Assembly: GCA_964362515.1 (NCBI GenBank)
Contig: CAYIEP010000002.1
Span: 1-32,141 of the forward strand
Direction: 5' to 3'
Source of the DNA: CAYIEP01 sp964362515
GTDB taxonomy: Bacteria; Patescibacteriota; Minisyncoccia; UBA6257; UBA9933
DNA length: 32,141 bases
In this document: piece by piece, positions 1-7,828 of the stretch
How the letters are laid out: every line of letters starts with the position of its first letter
Position numbering within the stretch: the first letter of the stretch is position 1
The notes under the pieces: model-generated
Databases searched by the model: none
What the model saw: only the letters and a program-made list of their open reading frames with translations
What the model was told of the DNA's origin: nothing
Translations under genes and position numbers: made by a program

Positions 1-29
1 TGGAGTTCAGACGTGTGCTCTTCCGATCT
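1..29 (+). other. Residual Illumina sequencing adapter
   Basis: The first 29 bases match, from memory, the 3' part of the Illumina TruSeq read-2 adapter, ending in CTCTTCCGATCT. They are not genomic. The dnaE reading frame becomes sensible directly after them, and the in-frame stop at 29-31 exists only because the last adapter base joins two genomic bases. The contig end was not trimmed. Confidence 0.95.
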
Positions 30-31
30 AA

Positions 32-1120
32 GCCATCGGTAAAAAAATTAAATCCCTGCTGGACTCTCAAAAAGAAATATTAATAAAAGGAATGATTAAT
101 AACGGAATACCGGAAAAGACCGCCAAAACCGTTTGGGAACTTTTCCCGCCGTTCGCGCGCTACGGATTCAACAGGTCTCATGCCGTCTGTTACGCCTTAA
201 TAGGGTATCAAACCGCTTATCTTAAGGCTCGCTGGCCCATAGAATTCGTTACTTCTCTTCTTAATTCCGATTCGGGAGATATTGAAAGAATAACTTTTTT
301 AATTTCCGAAGCCAAAAATATGAACGTAAAAGTTCTTCCGCCGGATATTAATAAAAGTTTCGTGGATTTCGCTCCCGAAGAAGGAAATATAAGATTCGGC
401 CTTCTGGCCATTAAAAATGTGGGCAAAAATATTGTCGACGCCATAATAGAAGAAAGACAAAAATCCGGTCCATTCAAAAATTTCACGGAATTTCTGAACA
501 GGATAAATCATAAAGACTTGAATAAAAAATCTTTGGAAAGCCTTGTAAAAGTCGGCGTGTTTGATTCTTTGGGAATTGACCGCGGAATATTATCTTTAAA
601 TATAGAAGAAATTATTTCTTATTTTCAAAATATCAGGAAATCAAAAAATTCTTCGCAAAACAGTCTTTTTGGAGACAATCCTTATTCAAACAATTTTAAT
701 TTTTTAAAAAATAACGCTAAAGTTCCGGTAAAGGAAAAGCTTGGCTGGGAAAGACAGCTTATCGGTCTTTATATTTCCGGACATCCTCTTGACCCGCACA
801 AAAATACTCTTGCTTTAAATAACGTCAGATCAATAAAAGAATTGACGGCAAATAAAAACGGCAATAACGGAAACGGCTTAAAAAGAATCGGCGGCGTTAT
901 CTCTTCTCTTAAAAAAATAATGAGCAAATCGGGACAAATCATTCTTTTCGTAAAAATTGAAGATTTCACTGGTTTCTTGGAAACGGTTGTTTTTTCCGAT
1001 ACGCTTTCTAAAAATCCCGCCGCCTGGAAAGAAAACAATACCGTTATGATAGAAGGAAAACTTTCCTGGAGAAACAACGAACCTAAATTTGTTTGCGAAA
1101 AAGTGGTAGAATTACAATAA
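32..1120 (+). CDS. dnaE: DNA polymerase III subunit alpha, C-terminal part (5'-truncated by contig end)
   Basis: This is the last 362 residues of the replicative DNA polymerase, which is usually 1,000-1,200 residues. The frame is open from base 32, right after the adapter, so the ATG at 92 is internal and not the start. Visible parts in order are the end of the polymerase fingers region with the conserved YGFNRSHA motif (about residues 44-51), a helix-hairpin-helix DNA-binding segment (about 121-160), the conserved RQLIGLYISGHPL stretch (about 241-253), and a C-terminal OB fold (about 285-360). The polymerase and PHP active-site residues lie off the contig. The gene ends four bases before thrS, which suggests one transcript dnaE-thrS-miaA on the plus strand. 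The family call is secure. Confidence 0.95.
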   Translation, partial: AIGKKIKSLLDSQKEILIKGMINNGIPEKTAKTVWELFPPFARYGFNRSHAVCYALIGYQTAYLKARWPIEFVTSLLNSDSGDIERITFLISEAKNMNVKVLPPDINKSFVDFAPEEGNIRFGLLAIKNVGKNIVDAIIEERQKSGPFKNFTEFLNRINHKDLNKKSLESLVKVGVFDSLGIDRGILSLNIEEIISYFQNIRKSKNSSQNSLFGDNPYSNNFNFLKNNAKVPVKEKLGWERQLIGLYISGHPLDPHKNTLALNNVRSIKELTANKNGNNGNGLKRIGGVISSLKKIMSKSGQIILFVKIEDFTGFLETVVFSDTLSKNPAAWKENNTVMIEGKLSWRNNEPKFVCEKVVELQ

Positions 1121-1124
1121 CAAC

Positions 1125-2843
1125 ATGATTGAAAATATTCGCCATTCATTAAGCCATGTCTTGGCAATGTCTGTTTTGGAAAAGTTTCCAAAAGCAAAGC
1201 TTGGGATAGGACCCGTTATTGAAAACGGTTTTTATTATGATTTTGGCAATATAAAGATTAATCCGGAAGACTTGACGATTTTTGAAAAAAGGATGCGCGA
1301 ACTTGTAAAAACGGGTCTTAAATTCGAAGGAAAGAAAATATCGCCGAGTGAAGCTAAAAAACTTTTTAAAAATCAGCCGTATAAATTAGAGCTCATTAAA
1401 GAATTTTCAAAAGATAAAAAACAATTAACCGCTTATAAAAGCGGGCATTTCATTGATTTATGCAAGGGCGGCCATATTAAAACAACCAAAGAAATAAACC
1501 CCGACTCTTTCAAGCTGATAAAACTCGCCGGCGCCTACTGGAAAGGAAGCGAAAAAAACCCGATGCTCACAAGAATTTACGGCGTAGCTTTTGATAATAA
1601 AAACGGGCTGGAAGAATATTTAAAAAAACAAGAAGAAGCCCGGCGTTGCGACCACAGAATTATTGGAGAAAAATTGGAACTTTTTATGATTGACGACGAT
1701 ATCGGAAAAGGGTTGCCGCTTTATCTGCCTAACGGGTATAAAATAAGAAAAAAACTTGAAGATTATATTTATAACATAGAAAAACAAAACGGCTATCTCC
1801 ACGTCCTTACCCCTCACATCGCCAAAGAAGCGATTTATCTAAAATCCGGACATTTAGCTCATTACAAAGAAGATATGTATCCCCCTATTTTGATTGATAA
1901 CGAGCGTTATTATCTTAAACCGATGAATTGCCCCCATCATCATTCAATTTATAAAAATAAGCAAAGAAGTTATAAGGAGCTTCCCTTAAGAATTGCCGAA
2001 TTCGGAACCGTTTATAGGCGCGAAATGTCCGGCGTTGTCTCGGGTCTTATAAGAATGCGCGGCTTTACTCAAAACGACGCCCATATTTATACCAACGAAG
2101 AGAATCTTGAAAAAGAGCTTACAAGTATTCTGAAATTTCATAAAAAAATTTATGACGATTTAAATATTAAAGATTATTGGTACAGGCTTTCTCTTCCGGA
2201 TTTCAAAAACAAAGAAAAATTCGGCGATATAAAAAATAAAAAAATGTGGCAAAAAGGCTCGTTAATATTAAAAAAAGTCCTTAAAGATAATAGTTATGAA
2301 TTTGTTGAGGGGAAAGGCGAAGCCACTTTCTACGGGCCGAAAATTGATATCCAGAGCAAAGACCTTTACGGCAAGGAAGACACAATAGCCACCATTCAGG
2401 TTGATTATTATTCCGCGTCAAAATTCAATCTTTCATATATAGATAAAAACGGCAAGGAAAAACCGGCGATTATTATTCATAGGGCTATTTTGGGTTCATT
2501 TGACAGATTTATGGCTTTTTTAATAGAAAAAACCTGCGGTAATCTGCCATTTTGGCTTTCACCCGTTCAGGTTAAAGTTCTTACCGTAAGCGAAAAACAA
2601 AAAGAATACGCCCAAAAAGTATTTCTTGAGCTTCAAAAAGTCGGGATTGACGCGAGCCTTGCTCCGTTTGATGAAACTCTCGGGAAAAAAATCCGTGAAG
2701 CGGAAATTAAAAAAATACCGTATATCGTTATAATTGGAGAAAAAGAAACGGAAAAAAACACGATTAATATCAGAAGACTCGGCAAACAATACGAAACGAC
2801 GATGGAAGAATTTAAAAATTCTCTAACTAAAGAGTTGCGATGA
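1125..2843 (+). CDS. thrS: Threonine--tRNA ligase lacking the TGS domain
   Basis: This cytoplasmic enzyme charges tRNA-Thr with threonine. At 572 residues it is about 70 shorter than the E. coli enzyme because it starts directly in the editing domain; the N-terminal TGS domain is absent. The editing zinc-type residues are kept: H7 and H11 (HSLSH) with C113 and H117 (CKGGH). The class II catalytic core carries the catalytic zinc ligands C269 (MNCPHHH), H320 (NDAHIY) and H452 (IIHRAI), followed by an anticodon-binding domain (about 475-570). The ATG lies 4 bases after the dnaE stop, leaving no room for a TGS domain upstream in this frame. Its stop overlaps the miaA start (ATGA), so the three genes are probably co-transcribed. 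No Shine-Dalgarno motif is evident. Confidence 0.96.
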   Translation: MIENIRHSLSHVLAMSVLEKFPKAKLGIGPVIENGFYYDFGNIKINPEDLTIFEKRMRELVKTGLKFEGKKISPSEAKKLFKNQPYKLELIKEFSKDKKQLTAYKSGHFIDLCKGGHIKTTKEINPDSFKLIKLAGAYWKGSEKNPMLTRIYGVAFDNKNGLEEYLKKQEEARRCDHRIIGEKLELFMIDDDIGKGLPLYLPNGYKIRKKLEDYIYNIEKQNGYLHVLTPHIAKEAIYLKSGHLAHYKEDMYPPILIDNERYYLKPMNCPHHHSIYKNKQRSYKELPLRIAEFGTVYRREMSGVVSGLIRMRGFTQNDAHIYTNEENLEKELTSILKFHKKIYDDLNIKDYWYRLSLPDFKNKEKFGDIKNKKMWQKGSLILKKVLKDNSYEFVEGKGEATFYGPKIDIQSKDLYGKEDTIATIQVDYYSASKFNLSYIDKNGKEKPAIIIHRAILGSFDRFMAFLIEKTCGNLPFWLSPVQVKVLTVSEKQKEYAQKVFLELQKVGIDASLAPFDETLGKKIREAEIKKIPYIVIIGEKETEKNTINIRRLGKQYETTMEEFKNSLTKELR

Positions 2844-3724
2844 AGATAATTGTCATTCTCGGGCCGACCTCTTCGGGAAAATCGGATTTAGCGGTAAAAC
2901 TGGCCCAAAAATTTAACGGAGAAATAGTTTCCGCCGACTCCAGACAGGTTTATAGGGAATTAGATATTGGAAGCGGAAAAATAACGAAAAAAGAAATGAA
3001 AGGCGTTAAGCATTATCTCCTTGACGTCGCCGACCCCAAAAAAAATTTTACGGTTGTTCAATACCAAAAACTGGCAAAAGAAGCCGTTAAAAAAATAGTC
3101 AAAAACGGCAAATTGCCGATTATCTGCGGAGGAACGGGTTTTTATATTGATTCTTTAATATACGATTACAAATTTCCCGAAACTAAACCGCGCTTAAAAT
3201 TAAGAAAAGAGCTTGATAAAAAAGAGATAAAAGAACTTCTTAAAATTTTAGAAAAAATAAATCCGAAATTTTATAAAAAAATAGACAAAAATAACAAAAG
3301 AAGAATTATCCGCGCCATTGAACTGACGAAAGAAATCGGAGATATTCCGAAAATTATTAAAAATTACCCCTATCAATACTTGAAAATAGGAATTAAAAAA
3401 GATTCGGGAACTCTTAAAAAACTGATATATAAAAGGCTTAAAAAAAGAATAAAAGCCGGAATGCTCAATGAGGTTAAAAAACTCATAAAAAAGGGCGTGA
3501 GCCATAAAAGATTGGAAGATTTGGGGATGGAATACCGTTATGTTTCCCGTTATTTAAGAGGGTTAATCAACAAGCAGGAAATGATTGATTTAATTAACAG
3601 AGAACACCGACGCTATTCAAAACGCCAAATGACGTGGTTTAAAAAAGACAAAGAAATTAATTGGATAACAAGAGAAAAAGAAGCCTACGACCTTATTAAA
3701 AATTTTATGTCACCCCGGCCTTAA
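2840..3724 (+). CDS. miaA: tRNA dimethylallyltransferase
   Basis: MiaA transfers a dimethylallyl group to N6 of A37 in tRNAs that read U-starting codons, which stabilises codon pairing. The 294-residue length is normal. The P-loop GPTSSGKS (residues 8-15), the DSRQVY motif (33-38) and the substrate motif GGTGFYI (97-103) are all present. The start codon overlaps the thrS stop by 4 bases, which implies translational coupling. The 3' end overlaps the end of a small minus-strand ORF by 15 bases (convergent), and no clear terminator separates the strands. The pairing of thrS with miaA groups two tRNA-related functions. Confidence 0.95.
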   Translation: MKIIVILGPTSSGKSDLAVKLAQKFNGEIVSADSRQVYRELDIGSGKITKKEMKGVKHYLLDVADPKKNFTVVQYQKLAKEAVKKIVKNGKLPIICGGTGFYIDSLIYDYKFPETKPRLKLRKELDKKEIKELLKILEKINPKFYKKIDKNNKRRIIRAIELTKEIGDIPKIIKNYPYQYLKIGIKKDSGTLKKLIYKRLKKRIKAGMLNEVKKLIKKGVSHKRLEDLGMEYRYVSRYLRGLINKQEMIDLINREHRRYSKRQMTWFKKDKEINWITREKEAYDLIKNFMSPRP

Positions 3725-3883
3725 TTCTCTGTATTTTCTTATTTTCTCCAAAAAATCCTCCAATTCCTCTTCAGGGATTAATTCTATTAATCCCTCTAAT
3801 TCTCTTAATGCCCTCTGTCTTATATTTTCCTGATTTTCTTTTCCATCTCTTCCGCCATCTGGAAATTTCTTAATTTCGCCCAT
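3710..3883 (-). CDS. Small unrecognised ORF overlapping the gatB 3' end
   Basis: This is a 57-residue ORF, MGEIKKFPDG to YRELRPG, with ATG at 3883-3881 inside the last codons of gatB in another frame. It ends in TGA overlapping the convergent miaA stop. The product is strongly charged: the middle is a likely amphipathic helix rich in Glu and Arg (residues about 20-53, with LEGLIELIPEEELEDF). I recognise no family. Support for a real gene is the tight overlap with gatB (the usual arrangement here), the otherwise unexplained 145-base gap, and a plausible helical composition. Against it are its small size and lack of a visible ribosome-binding site. It could be a GatB-linked small protein or a chance ORF. 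Confidence 0.45.
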   Translation of the reverse strand: MGEIKKFPDGGRDGKENQENIRQRALRELEGLIELIPEEELEDFLEKIRKYRELRPG

Positions 3884-5312
3884 AATTTATCAGTTCTCTA
3901 AAAATATTTTTTAATTTTTCCGGATCGCCGCGACCTTTAAGCTTTGCCATCGCTTGGCCTATTAAAAACTGCATGACATTATCTTTCCCTTTCTTATAGT
4001 CTTCAACCGCTTTTATATTGTCCTTTAAAACCGACACGGCCGTTTCTTTAATAATGTCATTATCAAAAATTTTTCCCAATTCTTTTTCCTTAATAATATT
4101 ACGTGGGTCGTCTCCGGTCAACATCATTTCTTTAAGAATTTCCTTAGCTGTTTTGCTTAGTATTTCTCCCTTAATTATCATCGTGATTAAATCGGCGAAA
4201 TTTTCCGGCGTTATTTTAATCCCCGTTACTTTCAGGTTGCTTTCGTTCATTAATCCTTTAAGGTCGCTTGTTAAATAATTAAACAATAATTGGCAATCGG
4301 CATCCGGCGATTCGGATTTTAACTCCGATACGGCTTCTTCAAAATAATCAGCTAAAAATAAATCAGAAATCAAAACCTCCGACTGTTCGCGCGACAAATT
4401 ATATTCTCTTAAAAATCTGCCCCTTTTTTTTTCAGGAAGCTCCGGAATTTCCATTTTCAATTCGTCTGTTCTAAATCCTTTAATATCAAGCGGCGGCAAA
4501 TCTGGCTCCGGAAAATAACGATAATCATGAGCTTCTTCTTTCTTTCTTTGGGGAAAAGTGCTTTTTTTGTTTTCGTCCCACCCTCTTGTTTCTTGAGTAA
4601 CTTTATTTCCCGTTTCTAAGATTTCTTTTTGCCTTTTAATTTCATAATCTATAGATTCTTCAACCGCCCTGAAAGAATTAAGGTTTTTTATTTCAACTTT
4701 TGTCCCCAGATTTTCGTCTTTAGAAACGCTTATATTGGCTTCCACTCTCATATGGCCTTTTTCCATATCCGCGTCGGAAATGCCAAGATATTTTAAGATT
4801 AATTGAAATTCCTTGGCAAAAGCAACCGCCTCTTTGCCGTTTTTTATATCCGGTTCGGTGACAAGCTCCATTAACGGCAAACCCGCCCTGTTAAAATCAA
4901 CCAGTGAAGATTTTCCGTCATTGGAATGAATAAGTCTTCCCGTGTCTTCCTCTAAGTGTATTCTTGTTAATTTTATTCTTCTATTTTCAAAAATGTCCAA
5001 GTATCCGCCGGAACATAATGGTTCGTCGTATTGAGATATTTGGTATCCCTTCGGCAAATCCGGATAAAAATAATTTTTTCTGTCAAATTTAGACCTCTCG
5101 GGAATTCTTGAGTTAAGAGCTATCCCCGCTTTTAAAACGGCTTCAATGGCTTTTTTATTGGCGAATGGCAACGCGCCCGGATGCCCCAAGCAAACTTGGC
5201 AAACATTAAAATTAGGCCTTTTTTCATCAGGATTATTAACACAACCGCAAAACATTTTAGTTTTTGTTTTTAATTCAGCGTGAACTTCCAATCCAATGGT
5301 TGGCTGATACAT
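3870..5312 (-). CDS. gatB: Aspartyl/glutamyl-tRNA(Asn/Gln) amidotransferase subunit B
   Basis: GatB is the tRNA-binding, kinase-like subunit of the GatCAB complex, which converts misacylated Glu-tRNA(Gln) and Asp-tRNA(Asn) to the correct amides. At 480 residues it is full length. The N-terminus has GLEVHAEL and the paired cysteines C22/C24 and C38/C41 (CGC and CQVC) of the zinc site. The catalytic domain (to about residue 290) is followed by a helical domain and the tail domain ending about 478. gatA and gatC are not in this window. The gene is separated from rplK by about 110 bases and has its own -10 box 6 bases before ATG, so it is probably transcribed independently as a leaderless mRNA. 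Confidence 0.96.
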   Translation of the reverse strand: MYQPTIGLEVHAELKTKTKMFCGCVNNPDEKRPNFNVCQVCLGHPGALPFANKKAIEAVLKAGIALNSRIPERSKFDRKNYFYPDLPKGYQISQYDEPLCSGGYLDIFENRRIKLTRIHLEEDTGRLIHSNDGKSSLVDFNRAGLPLMELVTEPDIKNGKEAVAFAKEFQLILKYLGISDADMEKGHMRVEANISVSKDENLGTKVEIKNLNSFRAVEESIDYEIKRQKEILETGNKVTQETRGWDENKKSTFPQRKKEEAHDYRYFPEPDLPPLDIKGFRTDELKMEIPELPEKKRGRFLREYNLSREQSEVLISDLFLADYFEEAVSELKSESPDADCQLLFNYLTSDLKGLMNESNLKVTGIKITPENFADLITMIIKGEILSKTAKEILKEMMLTGDDPRNIIKEKELGKIFDNDIIKETAVSVLKDNIKAVEDYKKGKDNVMQFLIGQAMAKLKGRGDPEKLKNIFRELINYGRN

Positions 5313-5318
5313 ATCATA

Positions 5319-5346
5319 ATTATATAAATTTTAATCATAAGCGCAA
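5319..5346 (-). promoter_or_regulatory. Candidate leaderless promoter of gatB
   Basis: On the minus strand, a perfect TATAAT (5324-5319) lies only 6 bases before the gatB ATG (5312). Normal +1 spacing puts the transcription start on or next to the A of ATG. The -35 (TTGCGC, 5346-5341, 16-base spacer) is weak. Confidence 0.5.
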
Positions 5347-5370
5347 AAAAGGGACGGCTTTCGCGCCTAT

Positions 5371-5424
5371 ACTAATACTAATCAATCTTACTAATGCTAA
5401 TCGATCTAGTGGCTAGTGGCTAGT
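5371..5424 (+). repeat. Degenerate short tandem repeats at the rplK-gatB junction
   Basis: The sequence contains ACTAAT at 5371, 5377 and 5390, plus GCTAAT at 5396, then 2.7 tandem copies of the heptamer CTAGTGG (5406-5424). The last copies run into the rplK stop codon. No function is evident. It resembles the heptamer array in rpsC. Confidence 0.7.
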
Positions 5425-5845
5425 CTTCAATTTCTATTCCCATCGATCTCGCTGTGCCCTCTATTATTTTGCAAGCCGCTTCAATATCGTTGGCGTTTAA
5501 ATCTGCCATTTTCTTTTCCGCAATCTGCCTAATTTGTTCTTTTTTAACTTTGCCGACTTTACCTTTTAAGGGATTAGACGCTCCTTTATCAATTCCCGCC
5601 GCTTTTCTCAATAAGTCCGACGCCGGAGGAGTTTTTAGCTTAAAATCAAAAGTTCTATCTTCGTAAACGGTAATTTCCGCGGGAATAATATCGCCGGCCA
5701 TATTTTTGGTAGCTTCGTTAAACTGTTGGCAGAATTGCTGGATATTTACTCCATGCTGACCCAAAGCCGGACCAACCGGAGGAGCGGGGTTTGCCGTTCC
5801 CGCTAAAATCTGTAATTTTACTATTGTCTTTATTAATTTAGCCAT
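5420..5845 (-). CDS. rplK: 50S ribosomal protein L11
   Basis: L11 binds the GTPase-associated region of 23S rRNA. The 141 residues match the family length. The N-terminal domain contains the proline-rich PPVGPALGQHGVNIQQFCQQ region (about residues 23-42), and the C-terminal rRNA-binding domain ends in GTARSMGIEIED. It follows rpsE after 9 bases, a position where bacteria normally have rpmD/rplO, and it is not beside rplA as in the usual rplKAJL group. Co-transcription with the spc-type genes is likely. It is the last gene of the long ribosomal unit before gatB. Confidence 0.97.
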   Translation of the reverse strand: MAKLIKTIVKLQILAGTANPAPPVGPALGQHGVNIQQFCQQFNEATKNMAGDIIPAEITVYEDRTFDFKLKTPPASDLLRKAAGIDKGASNPLKGKVGKVKKEQIRQIAEKKMADLNANDIEAACKIIEGTARSMGIEIED

Positions 5846-5854
5846 AATTATTTT

Positions 5855-6313
5855 TTAATATTTTTTTTCCTTAATTCTCTTTAAGGCTTCGATTGTCGCC
5901 AAAGCGTTTGTTAATTTATTTTTTGTTCTTCCTAAGCACTTGGCGCTGGCATCCCTGACGCCCGCCAAGAGAAGAACTTGCCTCACTGCTCCGCCGGCCT
6001 TAAGACCATGCCCGGCCGGAGCCGGCTTAATTATTACTTTAGCGGCGCTAAATTTAGCTTCAACTTCATGTGGAATGGTGGTGCCAAAGATGGGCACGTT
6101 TATTAATTTCTTCCTCGCGGAAATCTTGGCTTTATCAACCGATTGCGCCACATTTAATCCTTTATCAATACCCACCCCGACCCTTCCTTTTTCATCGCCG
6201 ATAACAACCGTTGCCCTAAAACGAAAACGCTTTCCTCCGGCAACAACTCTGGTTACCCTTCTTAGGTCTAAAACTTTTTCTTTAAATTCCGATGTTTTTT
6301 TTGCGTCTCTCAT
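5855..6313 (-). CDS. rpsE: 30S ribosomal protein S5
   Basis: S5 sits near the decoding site and helps translational accuracy and mRNA entry. The 152 residues are slightly short of the E. coli length (167). The N-terminal double-stranded-RNA-binding fold (KVLDLRRVTRVVAGGKRFRF, about 13-32) and the C-terminal domain with GHGLKAGGAVRQVLLLAGV (about 101-119) are clear. It follows rplR after 5 bases. The next gene is rplK; the usual downstream rpmD, rplO and secY are absent here. Confidence 0.97.
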   Translation of the reverse strand: MRDAKKTSEFKEKVLDLRRVTRVVAGGKRFRFRATVVIGDEKGRVGVGIDKGLNVAQSVDKAKISARKKLINVPIFGTTIPHEVEAKFSAAKVIIKPAPAGHGLKAGGAVRQVLLLAGVRDASAKCLGRTKNKLTNALATIEALKRIKEKKY

Positions 6314-6318
6314 ATCTA

Positions 6319-6672
6319 TTAAAAAATTAATCCCGCCTTTCTTGCTCCTTCCGCGATATTCTTAACGCGACCGTGATATTTATAATGACCTCTGTCAAAA
6401 ATTACTTTCTTAATTCCTTTATCAACGGCTTTTTTCGCGATAAGTTCTCCGAGAATTAAAGACTTGTCTGATTTTTTTCCTTTTGTTTTTAATTCTTTCG
6501 TAGAAGCGCTCGCTAACGTTAATCCTTTTTCGTCGTCGATTATTTGGACATAAGTATGACGGCTTGACCTGAAAACCGAAAACCTCGGCCTATCATTGCC
6601 GCCGTATATTTTAGCTCTTGTTCTGGTTTTTCTTCTTTCCTTTTTCTTGTTTAATTTAATTCTCTTGTTCAT
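6319..6672 (-). CDS. rplR: 50S ribosomal protein L18
   Basis: L18 carries 5S rRNA into the large subunit together with L5. The 117 residues match the family. The basic N-terminus (KKKERRKTRTRAKIYGGNDRP region) is followed by the conserved RPRFSVFRSSRHTYVQIIDD and the end GRVKNIAEGARKAGLIF. It lies between rplF (15 bases upstream) and rpsE (5 bases downstream) in standard spc order. Confidence 0.97.
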   Translation of the reverse strand: MNKRIKLNKKKERRKTRTRAKIYGGNDRPRFSVFRSSRHTYVQIIDDEKGLTLASASTKELKTKGKKSDKSLILGELIAKKAVDKGIKKVIFDRGHYKYHGRVKNIAEGARKAGLIF

Positions 6673-6687
6673 ATTATTTTATTTCTT

Positions 6688-7233
6688 TTATTTTATTCCT
6701 TCCGCCATTTTCTTGCCGGCTTTTATTTTTACTATTTCTCCTTCATATCTTATTCCTTTCCCCTTATAGGGCTCCGGTTTTTTAAAAGCCCTTATATCGG
6801 CCGCTGTTTGTCCTACAAGATTTTTGTCTATTCCTGAAATTTTAATAATATTTTTTTCAACGACTATCTTTATTCCTTCGGGAGTATTGAATTTTACAAC
6901 GTGAGAAAAACCTATGTTTAAAATCAAAGAATTACCGTCGAGATTAGCCTTATACCCTATCCCTTCTATTTTTAAAACTTTTTCAAAGCCCCGATCCACC
7001 CCGATTATAGCATTATTAACTAAGGCCCTCATCGTGCCCCAATTAGCCATAACCTGTTTGGAATTATTCCGCGGAGAAAAATTAATATTGTCATCCTTAA
7101 CCTCTATATTTATATTATTAAGAATCCTAAGGCTTATTGTTCCGTTTTTTCCGTTAATTACAATAACGCCGTCTTTGATATCAACGGTTAATCCTTGAGG
7201 AATTAATATTGGTTTTTTGCCTATTTTGCTCAT
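6688..7233 (-). CDS. rplF: 50S ribosomal protein L6
   Basis: L6 binds near the sarcin-ricin loop. The 181 residues form two related domains, starting MSKIGKKPI and ending with the diagnostic KPEPYKGKGIRYEGE and AGKKMAEGIK. It starts 5 bases after the rpsH stop, with no Shine-Dalgarno motif in between, so translation probably relies on coupling. Standard spc position between rpsH and rplR. Confidence 0.97.
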   Translation of the reverse strand: MSKIGKKPILIPQGLTVDIKDGVIVINGKNGTISLRILNNINIEVKDDNINFSPRNNSKQVMANWGTMRALVNNAIIGVDRGFEKVLKIEGIGYKANLDGNSLILNIGFSHVVKFNTPEGIKIVVEKNIIKISGIDKNLVGQTAADIRAFKKPEPYKGKGIRYEGEIVKIKAGKKMAEGIK

Positions 7234-7238
7234 AAATT

Positions 7239-7619
7239 TTACCAGATTTGAAAAAGCGCTTGTCCGCCGACTTTTATTTTTCTGGCTTCTTGGCCGGTTA
7301 TTATTCCTTTCGGAGTGGAAATCAGCAATAAGCCATAACCTCTTTTCACCGGTTTTATATCTTTATATCCGAGATATATTTTTCTTGACGGTTTGCTTAT
7401 GAATTTAACGCCGTTAATCGCGCCTTTCTCATCGTGATATTTTAATTCAATATCTAAAATCTTGTTAACCCCCTTCCCTTTTTTATCAACTCCTGAAAGA
7501 TAATTGTTTTTGACAAGTATTTCAATTATCCGTTCATCCATTTTAGAATAGCGGGATTTTACGCTTTTTGTTTTAATTAATTGGGCGTTTTTAATTTTAG
7601 TGATAATATCCGTATACAT
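7239..7619 (-). CDS. rpsH: 30S ribosomal protein S8
   Basis: S8 organises the central domain of 16S rRNA and in E. coli also represses the spc operon. The 126 residues include the N-terminal DIITKIKNAQ and the C-terminal signature STPKGIITGQEARKIKVGGQ before the end LFQIW. It follows rpsZ after 6 bases. I did not find an obvious S8-binding mimic near rplE. Confidence 0.96.
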   Translation of the reverse strand: MYTDIITKIKNAQLIKTKSVKSRYSKMDERIIEILVKNNYLSGVDKKGKGVNKILDIELKYHDEKGAINGVKFISKPSRKIYLGYKDIKPVKRGYGLLLISTPKGIITGQEARKIKVGGQALFQIW

Positions 7620-7625
7620 ATTTTT

Positions 7626-7811
7626 TTACCAGCTTGATTTTTTAACTCCCGGAATTTCTCCTCGACTCGCTAATTCTCTGAAACAAATTCTACAAAGCCC
7701 GAAGTCGCTCATGTATCCCCTTTTCCGGCCGCACCTAAAACAACGCCTGACGATTCTAGTCGAATATTTTGGCTGCTTTTTAGCTCTTGCTATTACAGAT
7801 GTCTTTGCCAT
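7626..7811 (-). CDS. rpsZ: 30S ribosomal protein S14, zinc-binding type Z
   Basis: A 61-residue, short zinc-ribbon form of S14 (the E. coli zinc-free form is about 101 residues). Two CxxC pairs are visible: CFRC (residues 22-25) and CRIC (38-41). The N-terminus MAKTSVIARAKKQPKYSTR and the conserved GYMSDFGLCRICFRELA are typical. It lies between rplE and rpsH in standard order. Confidence 0.96.
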   Translation of the reverse strand: MAKTSVIARAKKQPKYSTRIVRRCFRCGRKRGYMSDFGLCRICFRELASRGEIPGVKKSSW

Positions 7812-7828
7812 AAATCATTAATCATTGA

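Noticed and set aside
5341..5370. Terminator after rplK
   Set aside because: The minus strand has a T run after GGCGCGAAAGCC, but the stem is only 3 bp, so I could not support a terminator.
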